Shown piece after piece: positions 1 to 12,959 of a stretch of DNA of 64,000 nucleotides. Location of the stretch: positions 68,240,326 to 68,304,325 of the forward strand of contig NC_134830.1 in the NCBI RefSeq assembly GCF_004210375.1. The letters are read 5' to 3'. Made by a program: the position numbers and the translations under genes. The DNA comes from Tachypleus tridentatus. Its lineage: Eukaryota; Arthropoda; Merostomata; Xiphosura; Limulidae. Positions within the stretch are counted from its first letter, which is position 1, and each line of letters begins with the position of its first letter. The notes below the pieces were generated by a model, which saw nothing but the letters and a program-made list of their open reading frames with translations, ran no database searches and had not been told where the DNA came from.

Positions 1-288
1 AACTGAAAGTTATTTTTTACAAGTATTACATTTTTAAATAAACTTTTCCTTGTACATGCTTACTGTTTATTACTATTTGTGATACAAAGGGCAATAGACG
101 AATAAAAAAGAAAAACTGATCCGTTTTACAAAATAACAAAGGTCTAGCAGTAGATTTTTGTCGGTCATTGAAAATGCATTAAGATAAGCCAACAATTATA
201 AATGCGTTTCAGTTTATACACTTTGGAATGTAGGTTTATGTATTATTTGGCATACAATTACCACTCACGAGGTACAGGAACTTATCAT

Positions 289-557
289 GGCCTAATGGTC
301 AAGAAACTTGACTAGCAAACTACAGGTCACAAGTGAGTTCGGATTCCGCCATCTAATAAGCTTGCCCTTTCACCCTTTGGGCATTGCAATGTATAGGGCA
401 ATCACACAATTCGTTGTTAACAAGTATTTCAACAGTTGACCATGATAGTGTTAGTTGATTAAATGTTATTTTTCTAGTGTTTAACTTCCAACTAGGGACA
501 GCTAGTACCGATAACCCTCAAGTAGCTATGTGTGTAAATTGACAAACAAACAAACAA
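289..557 (+). mobile_element. SINE-A, diverged
   Basis: A degenerate head (GGCCTAATGGTCAAG, GTTCGGATTCC) and body (AATCACACAATTCGTTG, CTAGGGACAGCTAG) end in an ACAAACAAACAAACAAA tail. It is more diverged than most copies, and no clear target duplication is seen. Confidence 0.65.
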
Positions 558-1139
558 AGCAGTCGCAACACAATCACTTGGCTTAAAATTAATCTAATAG
601 TGGCAATATTTCAAGACGATTGTTATGGGTATTAAAACTTTTATTAAAATAAAATAGAGGACATTAGGGAATTTCATTGCTCAGCAACAAAAATATTCAA
701 AAAAAGCTTTAGAAAAAAAGCAACAAACAATTTTGGTGTCCAAATTCTGCTTACTGGTTCTGGGGCTCTTTAATGTGCATTGATAGTGTGGATTTAAAAC
801 TGTTCGACATTGTACTTCGTGACGAATAAAGTTAGTGATATCCCTTTCAAAGCAGTTAAGATTTGTTTTGGATCTGTAATAACAGCAGCGACATCACTGG
901 GCTTCTGTCTTTACCGATTGTTAACATGTGAATTTGTGAATGTTGGACATGCAAGACTGTTTTGTTTAATGGTTATTACTTTATTCATTTGCGATTTAAT
1001 TCTTGTGATAAGTTATGTAACTAGGTACGAGTTGTACGTTGCATATGCAGTTTGATAGCTGTACTGGGCTTTAGTAATACTGTTTACGTCACAATACTCG
1101 AATCTTTGTTATTTCCTCGTTGCCTTAAGTGAGTAGTGT

Positions 1140-1870
1140 CACATTATAACGTCTCATAGTTTGTAGAAAGCTCAAGGCTTCATTTGGGGTATATATATAT
1201 ATATATATATAGGCGACCAAGTGAGCAAAAGTCATGTGAAATTTAGTGAAGAAAAAAGTTATTTAATGAAAGAAAACGTGAATTCAGACGACGTGTGAGT
1301 AATTAGCTTTAACGAGTAATTTCTATAGTGTGTTTCACAGTTGTATTGTAACAAGAAAAACAGAAAAATAATTTATCTTATAATTTGGGTTCTAAAGTAA
1401 CTTAACCAAACTGTGTGGATTTTTGACAAAAGAAAAAAGAAATAAGTATTTTAAGCTCGGTATACAATTATGGTCACCAACAAAAGTAAAGTGAAATTAA
1501 GTCAGAAATATCTAGTTAATAAATATGATGTTAGACTGCGTGATTATTAGTTTAGCCATAATGGGAAATATTTAAAGTGAGTTTCACTGTGGTATTGTGA
1601 TAATAAAGATAAAAGATAATAATTTGTCATATGAAAGGGTGTTCTAAAGTAATTTAACCCGCCTGTGTAGACTTTTACAAAATGGAGACAATTATTTGAA
1701 GTTCTAGATACGACCGTGATATCTTATAGTGTAACGAATATTGTAAGTATGATTGCCTTTTGTTAATATTGTATTTGAAATAAATGTGTAATGTCCTTTT
1801 ATTGTTCGAATTTATCTCCAACAAGTCACAGACACCTACTGTAAAGGAATCCGTCCTTATAAAATTGACA
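1140..1870 (+). repeat. Repeat family R, copy 1
   Basis: A noncoding dispersed repeat containing about two internal monomers marked by GTTCTAAAGTAACTTAACC and CTGTGTGGA, and ending near AACAAGTCACAGACACCTAC. Interrupted by (AT)n at 1190-1211. Confidence 0.7.
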
Positions 1871-2559
1871 TTGTACATGTAATACATCTAATGTAAATAT
1901 TAATATTAACAAAAGTATTTTGACCTAAACTTATCACACTAACTTATTCCTTAATGTTGTATTCCCCTTGTTTCACTTTACCCAGTGAAACGACACGTGA
2001 TGGAAGGCAATGCTTACCTAAGCACATAACATACCGCCTATCATATGCATATTTGCATTTATTTTATACTAATCTTAGATAGATTAAAAACATCAAACAA
2101 CCAACTCATGCATCAAAATCAGTACGGTTGTATTTTTTTATAAACTGTTTGGTCATTTGACATCACAAGAACTTTTAGATGATGTTTGATTATTTTCTTT
2201 TAATTATTAGGCTGGTTTTAATTTCATTTCATGCTTTACCACCAACATTCCGTAGGTTGTTTGCATATATTACCCCTGGGTTAGTCAGGGTGACTTCATA
2301 CTAGATTTTGAAATGCTAATTATGTCACAGTAAGATGTAAAGTGAACACAAATATTTATGCTAATAAACGGAAGTAATAATCTTCAAGACACACATATCC
2401 AAAAAACAAATAAAGATAATAATGATTATCGATGTTATCTAATGACATTTCGGCCGTTAATTTCACGCTAAGTAATAATCGAGAGGCTTATAAAGTAAAT
2501 CAGCTTGAAAAGTGTCGTAAAATGAGTGATTACGTGATATGAGAGGTCCAATACAAGGC

Positions 2560-2832
2560 GGGCCGTCATGGTCTAGTTGATAAAGAATTCGATTCGTAAT
2601 CCGAGGGTTGCGGGTTCGAATCCCCGTCATACCACACATGCTCACCCCTTCAGCCGGGGGGCGTCATAATGTTACGGTCAATCCCACTATTCTTTCGTAA
2701 AAAAGTAGCCCAAATGTTGGCGGTGGGTATTGATGACTAGCTGCCTTCTCTCTAATTTTACACTACTAAATTAGGGACGGCTAGCGTAGATAACCTTCGT
2801 AGAGCTTTGCCCGAAATTCAAAACAAACCATA
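2560..2832 (+). mobile_element. SINE-A, full copy with target duplication
   Basis: Target duplication CCAATACAAGGC (2548-2559, 2833-2844). The head reads as a tRNA-Thr(CGT)-like gene (ATTCGTAATC loop region, GGGTTCGAATCCCCG B-box). The conserved body (GGCGGTGGGTATTGATGAC, ATTAGGGACGGCTAGCG) is followed by an AAACAAACC tail. Confidence 0.92.
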
Positions 2833-3249
2833 CCAATACAAGGCAGTGATAATTTCTGGAACCAAAGGCGTGAAATTAGTAGGTGCGCCTACAAAATTTA
2901 TTAATGCGAGTTTTACTGAACAACCTGAAGCTGTATAAAATATGTACCCAGTTATTTGTGTGCAATTATACAAATTTATCCAAGTATTGTGTTTGGAGAT
3001 TTAAATATATATATATATATATATATACTACAGTAATAAAGTACATTGATAGATATGTACGTAAGCACAGACATATATAATAGTAATCATACACTCTTCA
3101 TACAAAATACAGTTACATTTAAAACCCACATAAAGAGCTACTTATCGTTGTTCTAATGTTTTTGAACATGTTACTTTTAATTTTTGGCTACGATTTCTAT
3201 TTCGCATTCAGAGATGCTTAATCATACCAGCTGATATTGTGATAAGGAA

Positions 3250-3315
3250 ATTCAACCTCTGATTTTAGCGTTGTAAATCCGTAGACTTACCGCTGTACTA
3301 ACGGTGGACCCAGCC
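3250..3315 (-). mobile_element. SINE-B head fragment
   Basis: This matches the head of the copy at 54273 (CTGATTTTAGCGTTGTAAATC, CCGTAGACTTACCGCTGTAC). It forms an inverted repeat with the next SINE-B, 36 bp away. Confidence 0.6.
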
Positions 3316-3351
3316 GATACTGACTTATAAAGAATCCATTCCCTCTGTAAA

Positions 3352-3470
3352 AGTTCCTCAGTAGGACAGCGGTTAGTCTTCAGATTTAAAACGCTAAAAT
3401 CAGGGAGTCAATTCCCCTCTGTTGACACAGCAAATAACTCGATGTGGCTTTACTATAAGAAAACACACAC
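3352..3470 (+). mobile_element. SINE-B copy
   Basis: The plus-strand head (AGCGGTTAGTCTTCAGATTT, AAATCAGGGAGTCAATTCCCC) is followed by the body ending ACTATAAGAAAACACACAC. Confidence 0.7.
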
Positions 3471-3587
3471 TAAAAATTCGGAAACTAATCATGTTTAATG
3501 AAAACTGCAAAATGTGTACTTACAAATATATTCCAATCTGATTGAAGCAATTTCTTAAAAAGGTTAGAGGGGGTTAAATTATATTTC

Positions 3588-3865
3588 GTTTGTTTTTGGT
3601 TTTGAATTTCGCACAAAGCTACTCGAGGGCTATCTGCGCTAGCTGTCCCTAATTTAGCAGTGTAAGACTAGTGGGAAGGCAGCTAGTCAACACCACCCAC
3701 CGCTAACTCTTGGGTTACTATTTTACCAACGAATAGTGGGATTGACCGTCACATTATAACGCCCCTACGGCTGAAAGGACGAGCATGTTTGGTGCGACTG
3801 GGATTCGAACCCGCGACCCTCAGATTACGAGTCGAACGCCTTAACCCACCTGGCCATGCGGGGCC
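3588..3865 (-). mobile_element. SINE-A, full copy with target duplication
   Basis: Target duplication AAATTATATTTC (3576-3587, 3866-3877). It is a minus-strand copy with an intact head and body. Confidence 0.92.
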
Positions 3866-3973
3866 AAATTATATTTCAGTTTGTATAAAGGGGAATATTA
3901 ATTTCTTAAAATGTTCAGGGACTGCTAGTTACTACTATACATTACTTTTCCGACAAAAATATATGAGTATTGT

Positions 3974-4092
3974 GTGTGTGTTTTATTATAGCAAAGCCAT
4001 ATCGGATTATCTGCTTCGTCCACTGAGGGGAATTGAACCCCTTAATTTAGCTTTACAAATCCGTAAATTTACTGCTGCCCCAGTGGGAGAAT
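3974..4092 (-). mobile_element. SINE-B copy
   Basis: The minus-strand copy starts with a GTGTGTGTTTTATTATAGC tail and contains the GGGGAATTGAACCCC B-box complement. Confidence 0.75.
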
Positions 4093-4099
4093 GAGTATT

Positions 4100-7000
4100 G
4101 TAATTTAGTTTTAAATGAGTAAAAAATATGTAATCTCTTAAAAAAATAATTTTTACAGACGTAGAGGGTGGAGGGAATATGTTCCCCTCGTAATTTGTTC
4201 CTGTTCATACAGGTCGCTATGTTTATTCGACGTACATCTGAGTACTGGTCGCGCTTTGTAGTTGCTATTTCTCTTACTTTTTCCTTTTTTTTTCTTTTTT
4301 TTTTTTACAGTGCACGATTTCTTAAGATCTGCAGCTCAGGTTTTACCATTCAGGACAAGGTCGACTTTCTGGTGCTGATTTTATTACTACGTCTTTTCAA
4401 CTATTGTCACGTTTATTCGATTGTTCGTGAATTAATGCTGTTCCATTTAATCCTTTGACTAATTATATGGCTAATTGTATCAGAGCTCTTATTGGTTGAT
4501 TAATCTCGTGTTTTTTATTGTTTTTTTATAATTTCCAAAAGATAGTTCTTCATATATTAACAAATAAGATTTGATCAGAGCTTTGTAAACGTGTTCAATG
4601 GCTAAAACAGAGGCGTTAAGCACATATGAACTGGAAACAAGCCACAGGTTTTTTAATGCAATAGAATACAAAGGTGTAATTGCAAGAAACAAACGACTCG
4701 TTGTATTGATTTGAAGTGTTCGAAGTTCTAATTCAAAACTGTGTTGGAAAAATATGATCATTAATTTGTACATGAAAATCGTTCGCTTCTTGAATTGAAA
4801 AAAAATGCCAGGCAATAAAGACATTGTCTATAAACCGCAATTTTATGAACCGACGTGTTTATTTGTGCAATAATACAAAATAATTTTCACACACACACAC
4901 ATATATATGCATATTAAGCAATTTAATTATCACTATTAATGGAACAAACAAATGTCAAATACACAAATTCAGATATCCTATATTCAGTCACTCGCTCGCA
5001 CATACAGGAATACCAACGATCTAAGCATGGAGGTTAAACCAAGAAAGTCTGATCAGCGAAACGATAATTTCCATAACTGTTTCCTCATGCTAGTAGCGCC
5101 GTTTCTTTGTACCATGTTCTTTCTGCATACTTTTTTCCAGGCTCCTTATCAAAGTGATATATTATTTATAGAACAAGATACTACAAGTTTAATGTTTTCA
5201 TGTTGTTTGTGTTTTCGTTTTAGAACGATGTTTATTTGATAAAACATGTAAAAATAAAAAGCAGAAACTTATGTTTACAAAAATAATCTTTTGGTTTGGT
5301 TTTGTTATACAACTATACAATGGATTGTATCTGTATCGAAACCCGAGTTTTAGAGTCGTAAGCCTGTAAATTTATTTCTAAGCGACTGAAGGACGAAGAA
5401 AAAGTTATTATATGAAATAGTTAGAACTGTTTATGTAGAAATAGCCACTGTTACTTAGATTATTTTGGCGAAAAAAAACGCACGAAATTCAACAATATTA
5501 CTCTGCAAAATAAGAGATTCTGCTAAAAGTAATTGTTAAATGCCATTTTCGTAAAATTAAGAAACTCAAAGTAGTTACTGTATAGAAGAATCCAAAAGTC
5601 ATTCCAAATTATTTTTTAATGAAAATATTTTATGAAGCAGATTTTGAGTTCTGGTAAATTACCATTAATTTCACAACTTCGAGGAACCCATTTCCAGAGG
5701 AACAATTTAGTGATGGCTAATTTTAGTTTTTCAGAGCGACTTTGTGATAAAACAGCAAATTTATATCCAGTTTTATTGAATATTTTCCAAGTTTATATAT
5801 GAAAAAAAGTTCCATAAAAAGAACAACTGGAACCGCAAAGAAGCTTAGGTTTTATCATTAATAACTGAGTAACAAGAAAACGGTACCATCCACCAAGTCA
5901 TGAACGTTATAATAAGTACTCTTAAAGTAGTCGTTGTAACGTATTTTGTCGTATCTTTATATAGGTCAGGCAATTCGAGTAAAATGACAGTTTCAAACTA
6001 GTGGCAAGATAGAGTGAAAGCTCGTTGTTAGTTAGTACGTTCAACTTCGAAAATATTTACAAAAAAATAAGATTGCTTGTACCGTAGTATATGTATATAT
6101 TATATTTACAAGATTAATTCATCATTATATTACATTTTGATTGTGTATCTTTTGGTCATCCTGTTTAGCAGAAGTGATATTATTGTCTTATTCGATCATT
6201 TTATTACAGTCATGTAAAATATGGCTTTAGGGAACTATATGTCTACTTCCTCTCAAATGTTGTATTTGTATTACCAACAGTAACCCTCATCTTGTAGATA
6301 ATTTTGATAGACTGTTTAACACATTTTAAATCAGTACTGTGGTCCACATCTGAATAATATGTATTACAATTAATATAATAGGCCTCCTATGGTTTTATTG
6401 TCCTGAAATATTTACATATTTTACAGCAATTTTTGTACACTGAATCTGAATACGATATCGATTTTTATCCACCATGTTTATGCTTTGATTGGATTAATTA
6501 TATATTTTTATGAAGTTTTGCTTTACTGTACTAGTGACCTAGATATATTTATTTATACTAAAGAAATTTGTTTTCAAAACATTAATACATATATATAATT
6601 TTATGTTATACCCTGTTCAAATGAAAAGAAAAATACATATAACAGTGCAACTTTACTTCTTGGATTAGTGCATGTATAGAATTAATAGGTTATTGGATAT
6701 CAGTATGTTCAATAATTTACGCACTTCCTTTATCTACTAGTAACAACATCTTTGCCATTCTTCTGCCATAGAAAAAGATGTTCCTAGTCACCAGGTACAA
6801 ATATTTCGAGGTAACAAATCTTATCTCACATCTTTTATTTTGTTTATTACTTGCAGTAACAGAAGAGAAAAGAAACGCTCCCTGTAATTATACCCATTTC
6901 ACAGGTGGGGTCACATGCATGGTGTAAGTTGTCAGCGCCAAGTACAGTTTTAACGACAATTGCACTGTCACTATGTATCACCAGTTGTTAATAATGATTT

Positions 7001-8878
7001 TTTGTTAACCTTATTCACAAAATGTTGAGTTACATTTTAAGTCGTTTTTAAAACAGACAACAACAGTTCCAAAGTGTGGAGAGCGTTTCCGCGGTCACAC
7101 ATTGCGAAATCGACCACCGTCTGATCCGAGTACATTAACCATAGGACTAAGCCCGACCACGATACACATACCGAGAAGTTGACACGCGTGTTTATTATCG
7201 TTATGGCGGTTCGAATACTAAATATGCTTAAAAGGTAATAAAGTGTGTGCGTGTGTGTATTAAGAAAAGCACGTGTTTAGATAAAAATCAAAGACTTAAT
7301 ATTTTATGTATCATTGTATTATCAATCGTTTTTCTTTTCTTTTTTGCAAGGAAATTTATTGTTTACATATTTCGCGGTCATTAACCTGAAACAGAAAACT
7401 GCTTTTCATTTACGTTCGATTTTTGTATGATGTTAACAGCTCAGTGCTTTTGTATGATGTTAACAGCTCAGTGCTTTTGTATGAAACGTTTAGCATTTAA
7501 TACAAAGGAAAGTAACGGTTTGTGACACGAACTCGTAATAGTTTGTGAGATGACGAACGTATTTAATTTGCGGTTCGTAATTACAAATATGATTTCTTTA
7601 AGTCTTGTCCAACAGCTTTTATAAAAAGGATGAAAAGCATGTAGGATAAAATTTAAGAGATAGCCATGATATTTGTAGGTAGTTTTTGTGTTAACACGGG
7701 TTCCGTACAGTGTATTCTCAATATGCAAACAATCATTTATTGATATCTTTCGCACATACCCTCTAGATATTTATCTACCCGTTTTTCTAGAACTTCCACT
7801 CTGAATACGAGACATAGTTTACCTTATAAATTTAGTAGAAATGGCACTGTCCACTGAATTAATGTGGGCCTCTGATCACTTGTTACCATGACGAACATAA
7901 GTGTTTTCTAAGATGTTAGTACATACCGAAATATTTAAGTCTTCTCTCCCCTAAGGAATATAAATATAAAACATGTCTATTATTGTTGCCATAATTAACA
8001 TCAGTGGTTCCTAACAAGTTGATATATTATCGACACTTTCAAGTTGCTTCTTACCTACTGAATATGAGTATGAAAACTGTACCTTGCAAAAAAATTGCTC
8101 ACTAACATATAAAAATAAAATCATGTCTGCTTGTTTATTATCAATTTTTCTTCGGTCATTTGCTATGTTGTTTAAAGTATATGTAAGAGAATAATATTGG
8201 ATGGTTGTTGTACATTTCGTTTCTGTTATTTAGTAGTTACTTTTACATACGTAAACATAATAATTTTCTTCTAGAAGGCTAAACTATAAGCAACTAGACG
8301 CTGAAAAATGAAATAAAAAGTCCTGTGTGAGTGATCTGTGGAAAAAAATTTTATTAACCAAATATAATAAAACATTACTGCAAAATATTTATATTTAAGA
8401 CAGGCTAATATTAAAATACTATATGAATTCAAAGATGCCGTTTATTCTCCGCATGACGTCAACTGAAGTACAAAGATGTAACAGTGAGACTTAGTGGACG
8501 TGCGCATGTGCAACAAAACTATGATGCAAGCACCCGAGCTCAATTTTAAACGTAACTCTCACGGAAACACATAAAGCGTATCCCGCAGACTATGAAGATA
8601 ATGGTGATAGCGTCCTTCCTTTAAGCTTTCTTTCTGCAAAGTTCCCAGTGTCTTTGAAAAACGTTTAAGTAATTACAAACACGCGAGCTACAGTTACGTA
8701 ATGCATAACAATTATAAAACATAACAGCGTGACCTTAGTTTCTTTTTTTCTCTTCAAGCGCACAAATCAAGTACATGCGTATGACATCAGAGTCTAAATA
8801 TGAAGTACCATGGTATGAAACTTTTCAATAAACACAAGGCAACTGACACACTGTGGCCAAGTTTTATAAACTTGTGTA
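4100..8878. other. Intergenic, no recognised gene
   Basis: AT-rich sequence with a T-rich run near 4270-4310, a CA/TA run near 4885-4910, a weak SINE-like stretch at 5285-5395 and a 27 bp tandem repeat. A CpG-rich patch at 7060-7210 is not explained. ORFs here are short and without known motifs. Confidence 0.6.
7421..7484. repeat. 27 bp tandem repeat, 2.4 copies
   Basis: The unit begins TTTTGTATGATGTTAACAGC. No associated gene. Confidence 0.9.
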
Positions 8879-8895
8879 GTGGATAAAAGATTGTG

Positions 8896-9120
8896 TTTGT
8901 TTGTTTTGAATTTTGCGCAAAGCTACACGAGGGATATCTTCGCTACCCATCCCTTATTTAGCAATAAAAGACAAGAGGGAAGGCAGATAGTCATCATCAC
9001 CCACCGCCAACTTTTGGACTACTCTTTAACCAAGGAAGGGTGAGATTGGCATTCACTTTATAACGCCCCCACGTCTAAAAGGGCGTAAAGGTTTGGTGTG
9101 AGATGGATTCGACCCCAGCC
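8896..9120 (-). mobile_element. SINE-A, head missing, left arm of an inverted repeat
   Basis: The 3' half and middle of SINE-A on the minus strand, without the tRNA head. It pairs with the plus-strand copy at 9189. Confidence 0.85.
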
Positions 9121-9188
9121 GGAAAAACTGTGCCATTAAATGTCGGCCTTCAATTATTGATATTCAATTAACGTAAAGTCAGTTTTCT

Positions 9189-9390
9189 GTTTGTTTGTTC
9201 GCCCTCCCAGCCGTGGGGGCGTTATAATGTGACGGTCAATCCCACTATTCGTTGGTAAAAGAGTAGCTAAAGAGTTGGCGGTGGGTGGTGATGACTAACT
9301 GCCTTCCCTCTAGTCTTACACTGCTAAATTAGGGATGGCTAGTGCAGATAGCCCTCGTGTAGCTTTGCGCAAAATTCAAAACAAACAAAC
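9189..9390 (+). mobile_element. SINE-A, head missing, right arm of an inverted repeat
   Basis: This copy starts in the CGCCCTCCCAGCCGTGGGGG segment and runs to the tail. Its last 39 bp plus 16 bp of flank are the exact complement of the left arm. Confidence 0.85.
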
Positions 9391-9870
9391 ACAATCTTTT
9401 ATCCACTTTGTGCGAAATTCAAAAAACAAAAAAACAAAAAACAAACTATTTGTTTTCTGTTGCTCTTTTTATAAAATTAAGTGGTACTTTCGACCTCAAT
9501 TGAGCATTACAAGACTAAACACAGAATTGCAGTACAAGATGAGTAGATTTTTACACATTAACTTATAGTTTTACGTTATGTATAATACGTTTTACACCTA
9601 TATATTTTATAAATAATAGGGTAAATTTATTCTGTTTTTGCTTCGACTTTCGTAAACTAAAAGTACGTAACTCATACTATGGTGGATAAGCTTGTTTCGG
9701 ACGTTTCGTACAAAGTTACACAAAATGAATTTTGAATAGTAGATCGTTTCTTTAGGAAATGTTACTTACAGGACAAAGGTTATAATCTCAGACCTTTGGT
9801 ATAACACTGACATCCTTCAGATGGGTGTCCTGAAGAAATTATTAATTTGTTTCGGCCAATGTTCTGTGGG

Positions 9871-10141
9871 CTTGTTTATTTTTTCAATTTCGCACAAAGT
9901 TACACAAGGGCTGCGCTAGCCGTTCATAATTTTGCAATGTAAGAGTAGAGTTAAGGCAGCTAGTCATCACCACCCATCTCCAATTCTTGGGCTGCTCTTT
10001 TATCAACGAATAGTGGTGTTGACTATCACATATAAAGTAACCATGGCTGAAAGGGCGAGCATGTTTGATTTAACGGGGATTTGAACTTGCGACCCGCAGA
10101 TTGCGAATCGAGCGCTCTAACCACCTTGGGTGCCGAGCCTA
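9871..10141 (-). mobile_element. SINE-A with target duplication
   Basis: Target duplication TTCTGTGGG (9862-9870, 10142-10150). It is a moderately diverged minus-strand copy. Confidence 0.88.
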
Positions 10142-10240
10142 TTCTGTGGGTGAAATATTTGACGGCCACATCAAATACACGAAAAAGAAATGGATAAAAT
10201 AATAGTACCATTGTAAATGTAAGCTGGTACCATGTCATTT

Positions 10241-10514
10241 GGAGCCCGGCATTATCAGGTGGTTAAGGCATTCGACTCGTAATCTGAGGGTCGCGGTTTC
10301 GAATCCCCGTCACACCAAACATGCTTGCCCTTTCAGCTGTGGGGGAGTAATAATCTGACGTTCAATCCCACTATTCGTTAATAAAAAAGTAGCCCAAGAG
10401 TTGGCGGTGGGTGGTGATGATTGGCTGCCTTCCCTTTAGTTTTACACTGAAAAATTAGGGACGGCTAGCGCAGATAGTCCTTTGTAGCTTTGCGCGAAAT
10501 TCAAAACAAATCAA
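10241..10514 (+). mobile_element. SINE-A with target duplication
   Basis: Target duplication ACCATGTCATTT (10229-10240, 10515-10526). A full plus-strand copy, 100 bp from an inverted neighbour. Confidence 0.92.
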
Positions 10515-10984
10515 ACCATGTCATTTAGTTATAGAAACCATGCACCTAATATTAGAATTGAAAATATCACATCATGATTATAAAGAGATATGTGGCTACC
10601 AATACATCTGAAATTGTTGTTGAAAGACAGTGGAAATAATTCTTCTTATGCAGTGAAAGCAGCTGGTTGGTTGAATATGTTAATGTATGTGTAAGATAAG
10701 AGAGTCGAATGGATAAAATAACTATCTTATGAACATATAAGCATAGGTGACACGTATTCAATAAAATAACTGTGCTATCTTCCCTGAAACACTAAGAATA
10801 TAAGCAACACTGAAATACATTAGATACTGAAGGATGGAGTCTTACATCCTTTCAGATAGTGATTGGTCATCTTCAATGGTGATAGTCTGAAGAAAATGCA
10901 CAAAGATCCTGTACCGATTTTCGACAGGTGAACGTGATAACATAATGATGTCATTTCTTTATAAAAAAAAAAGATGACTTACTG

Positions 10985-11330
10985 GACAGCAGTTTATAAC
11001 TGACATCTGGATATTGACAAGTTCAGCTGGACAAAGAGATCGGGCTAAACACTGCTTTAAGCATGAGAGAGTAGGCTTGATAAGTTCTGCAAAATGTCAT
11101 TTGGCCTTCGTAACATGCCGATCACTTTTGAGACATTAATCGAGTTTACACTAATGGAGCTACAATAAAAAAAAAACCTGATATACAACGACAATTTTTT
11201 GGTATGTAGTCACACACTCGAATTTGCTACTAAGAACTTGAGAATAGTAAACGATAAAGAAAATAGGCTTAAAATTGAAACCAGAAACATGCATGTTCAT
11301 ATACACAGAAGTGATTTATTGCTCACATTG
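10985..11330 (+). pseudogene. Ty3/gypsy reverse transcriptase remnant
   Basis: DKFCKMSFGLRNMPITFETL corresponds to the conserved F-x-x-M-P-F-G-L-x-N-A-P-x-T-F block of Ty3/gypsy reverse transcriptases. It is preceded by a frameshifted S-G-Y-x-Q-V-x-L block and followed by YNDNFL where the catalytic Y-x-D-D should be, then LRIVNDKENRLKI for the L-x-K-V-x-x-R-L-x-x-x-L-K-L block. At least two stops or frameshifts; one catalytic Asp is lost. No LTRs were recognised nearby. Confidence 0.65.
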
Positions 11331-11348
11331 TAGGTAAGGATGGAAACA

Positions 11349-11612
11349 GGTTGAGAATGATCCAATGGTTAACATCCTGGACCATAGGAATACGATTTCT
11401 CAGTATACAACCTATTACTGCACTTTGCACTTTGGGGACATAGGTGTATTATAAGAGTGATGTTTAAATCCCACTAGTCATTAACAGTAGCTAATGAGCT
11501 GACTGCAGACGGTGTTGACTAGTTACTGTCCCTTTTAGCTATCATTTCAAAACAAGGGAAATTAAGTGCAGGTAATTCTCCATTATATTTGTGCAAACTT
11601 CAATAACAAATA
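11349..11612 (+). mobile_element. Diverged tRNA-like SINE related to SINE-A
   Basis: A tRNA-like head (CCAATGGTTAACATCCTGG) is followed by a body with the SINE-A order of blocks (TTATAAGAGTGATGTTTAAA, TCCCACTAGTC, GTTGACTAGTTACTGTCC), heavily diverged. Similar minus-strand fragments lie at about 15003-15200 and 17035-17225. Confidence 0.45.
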
Positions 11613-11954
11613 ACAACTAGAGACGGAGTCTTTGCAGACCCTTCTACGTTATAAATAGTAACAGATTAGACTCATCCTGTGATGAAGTAAGAATTCAACA
11701 GATTCCTTGGACGTTTTGTCATATTACCTGTGATTTGCCAATTTTTCCAAAACAGTAGCACGCTGCCTGCTGTCATTAAAACTTAGATGTACTATAAATG
11801 GAAAGAGGAGTGTGGTGAAGCATTCTAATCCCAAAAGCTTTCTTTAATGTATGTTCCATTGCTGAAATAAATACAGCAATACAATAAATTTATGTTGAAT
11901 ACCAATGCTAGGGGATAATGGAATTTGGGTATTAAATATATATATAACTGTTTA

Positions 11955-12640
11955 AATTTAAGTAGAGCACAAGTGTTAAATCTAGTTATTTTTATGAGAT
12001 ATAATTTATCACAAGTTTGTGTAACTGCTCACTCATCACACATTTGTAATTCAGTTGTTGTGAATTGGTGATTGTTGTATTAATGTATCATGTTATTAGA
12101 AACTTCTAATTTTTTCGTTGTTTTAATAGAGTATTATTGCAACATAATATTTCATTGTGTGCAGAACATTCTAGGCTTGTGTGAGGTTATAAGTACAGAT
12201 ACAAAGTTAAGTTACATGTTAGATCTAGAGTGCATGATTTTGAATTTATTCATAAAGAGTGTATTTTGGCGATTTCTAAAGTGAAATTATCACAAGTTGT
12301 ATTGTGATGACAGAATATCGAAGAAATAATTTGTCTTATCAGTTGTGTTCTATAGTAATTGAACCAGCTTATGTAGGCTTTGACGAAAAGTAAACAATTA
12401 TTTAAAGGCCTGGGTACAAGTGTGGTTACCAACAGTTATTGTGATGATCCTAAAGTGAAATTACCATAAACTGTGTTGTAATAATAGAACAGAGAGAACA
12501 ATTCATCTTGTCAAACTGTGTTCTAAAATAACTGAACCAGCCTATGTGAACTTTGATGAAAAAAGAGACAATTATGTAAAGCTGTTTGTTTATTCTTGAA
12601 AGTTATCACCAACACGTCGAGACACCTACTGTAAAAAAAA
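11955..12640 (+). repeat. Repeat family R, copy 2
   Basis: Two monomers (GTTCTATAGTAATTGAACC, GTTCTAAAATAACTGAACC) ending CACCAACACGTCGAGACACC. Its 5' part (ATTTATCACAAGTTTGTGTA) is shared with 58030-58210. Confidence 0.7.
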
Positions 12641-12680
12641 CTGCCCAAAAACATGACAGTGAAGTATTATTTCAGTTGCA

Positions 12681-12918
12681 GGCCTACTGGTTAAGTCACT
12701 CGACTCGCAATCTGAGGGTCACGGATTCGAATCCCTGTCACCGAATATGATCGCCCGTTCAGTCGTGGGGGTGCCTTATAATTTACAAGTCAATCTTATT
12801 ATATCGTTACTAAAAGAGTAGTCCAAGAGTTGGTTGCGGATGGTTATGACTAGCTGTCTTCCCTCAAGTATGCAGATAGCCCTCCAGTAGCTTTGCGCGG
12901 AATTCAAAACAAACAAAC
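12681..12918 (+). mobile_element. SINE-A with internal deletion
   Basis: The head and body are present, but the segment TAGTCTTACACTGCTAAATT through GGACGGCTAGCG is missing between TTCCCTCAAG and TATGCAGATAGCC. Confidence 0.85.
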
Positions 12919-12959
12919 AATTCGTTTTTATTGAGTGGTACTTTAAATACTGCAAAAAC

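Larger units (their letters stand above)
8879..9406. repeat. Large SINE inverted repeat
   Basis: Arms 8879-8933 and 9352-9406 are exactly complementary over 55 bp, including about 16 bp outside the SINEs (GTGGATAAAAGATTG). Deeper inside, pairing continues but with many mismatches. The central spacer is about 70 bp. Confidence 0.9.

Noticed and set aside
810..1055. 81-codon hydrophobic ORF
   Set aside because: No homology recognised, and short ORFs of this size are frequent by chance in this sequence.
3789..4094. 101-codon ORF on the plus strand
   Set aside because: It is the translation of SINE-A and SINE-B heads (GFEPATLRL-type peptides), not a gene.
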